A stretch of DNA of 29,759 nt. Source: Paratrimastix pyriformis (lineage: Eukaryota; Preaxostyla; Paratrimastigidae). The notes under the pieces are model-generated. The model had not been told where the DNA came from. It made no database searches and saw only the letters and a program-made list of their open reading frames with translations. Below, piece after piece: positions 29,046 through 29,759 of this stretch. The stretch lies in assembly GCA_027972325.1 (NCBI GenBank), contig JAPMOS010000318.1:1-29759 (forward strand). The letters are read 5' to 3'. A program made the position numbers and the translations under genes. How positions within the stretch are numbered: position 1 is the stretch's first letter; each line of letters starts with the position of its first letter.

Positions 29046-29598
29046 GGTTGACCGCTGGCGGAGATAATTTGCCGGCGCCGGGGGGTGGCGCGGGCTCGTC
29101 CCGTCCGGCCGACCTGCCGATGATGGCGGTGGCTGGCGGTGGGGGCTGTGCCCCTGGTCCCAGACACAGAAGATTGGCTGCACTGTTGTTGTTGTCGTTT
29201 TCAGGCGGGGGCACGGGCGGCCCCCCAAGCGGCGACAGTGGCACGCGGCCCCGCAGAATGCCGCGCGACTGGGGGCGTGTCGGGGCCCCGCCCAGCGCGC
29301 GTGAGGGCGGCCGGACGGGGCAGGCGTAGGGCGAGTCAGCGGGCAGGGCAGCCCGACCCTGGATGCCAAGCAGGAGGGCGATGGCGGGTGACGAGGTGGC
29401 GGTGGTGGTGGTGGCGGGGGAGGCGGGTCGGCGCGGGTGGTGGGAGGAGGTGTGGAGCGGCGGGGGGCCGATGGCGGCGGCCCGGCGGCGGTCGGGGCGG
29501 CCGCCAGGCGAGGGACGGGACGGCGGGACGGCGGGGAGGAGGGGATGCTGGGGATGGGGAATGGCGAAGGGGGGAGCGTGATGGATGAGATGCCGAGC

Positions 29599-29649
<51 letters not shown>

Positions 29650-29759
29650 CATCCTCATCCTCATCCTCATCCTCATCCTCATCCTCATCATCCTCATCCA
29701 GTCACCACCACCACCACCACCCACCACCACCACCCACCACCCACCACCCACCACCACCA
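29599..29759. repeat. (CAT)n, (CTCATC)n and (CCA)n compound microsatellite
   Basis: CAT run about 29599-29645, CTCATC hexamers to about 29697, then CAC/CCA repeats to the window edge. It is a single compound array in which each part differs from the next by small changes. Confidence 0.95.

Larger units (their letters stand above)
26936..29759 (-). other. Low-complexity, trinucleotide-repeat-rich region; possible coding on minus strand
   Basis: The minus strand has two very long overlapping open frames: 28322-26991 (443 residues) and 29757-27916 (613 residues, open to the window edge). Both are dominated by Pro, Ser, Ala, His, Gln and Asn runs. No domain is recognisable. Runs of Asn, Gln and Pro also occur in real proteins of many protists, so a disordered host protein is possible. 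High GC and imperfect trinucleotide repeats would leave frames open anyway. I lean toward mostly non-coding. Confidence 0.3.

Overview
The window is nuclear DNA from a GC-rich, repeat-rich eukaryote. There are no bacterial gene clusters, ribosome binding sites or operons. The content is non-LTR retrotransposons (LINEs) with APE-type and restriction-like endonucleases, a Crinkler/RHS-type P-loop NTPase gene with short GT-AG introns, a PB1-domain gene, and many micro- and minisatellites. Crinkler/RHS NTPases together with this LINE mix suggest a protist or early-diverging fungus. I cannot name the lineage.

Layout. (1) 1 to about 8970, minus strand: a long LINE (A) running off the left edge. From 5' to 3' it has a membrane-anchored ORF1, an ORF2 N-terminal part with a ubiquitin-specific-protease-like (C19-like) region, APE endonuclease, reverse transcriptase, RNase H, a Cys/His knuckle and an uninterrupted C-terminal tail. 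(2) About 8970-14640, minus strand: the 5' half of a related element (B): GC-rich leader, membrane-anchored ORF1, an RS-rich ORF, and an ORF2 start with tandem acidic repeats, a membrane span and the same cysteine box. It is cut off where A begins. (3) 15237-16797, minus strand: a 3' LINE fragment (C) closely related to A, with a clean internal deletion in RNase H. The same CCGGCTCCCGCG-type satellite lies at both of its ends. (4) 18143-20660, minus strand: a Crinkler/RHS-like NTPase-nuclease gene. One likely intron is filled with a minisatellite and begins with a copy of the downstream exon start. (5) 20817-25594, plus strand: a GGGCGGAGAGA minisatellite grading into (GA)n, then three head-to-tail copies of a restriction-like-endonuclease LINE (two short 3' stubs and one 3.7 kb copy), each ending in (GA)n. 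(6) 25595-26200: simple repeats. (7) 26218-26661, minus strand: a PB1-domain gene. (8) 26936-29759: trinucleotide-repeat-rich DNA with long low-complexity open frames and one tRNA-related motif.

The most novel signal is the APE-type LINE family whose ORF2 starts with membrane-type sequence followed by a cysteine-protease-like box, seen in two diverged copies. The second is repeated insertion of a restriction-like-endonuclease LINE into its own (GA)n tail. Frameshifts are common and stops are rare in the LINEs, so either the copies are young or the sequence carries indel errors.
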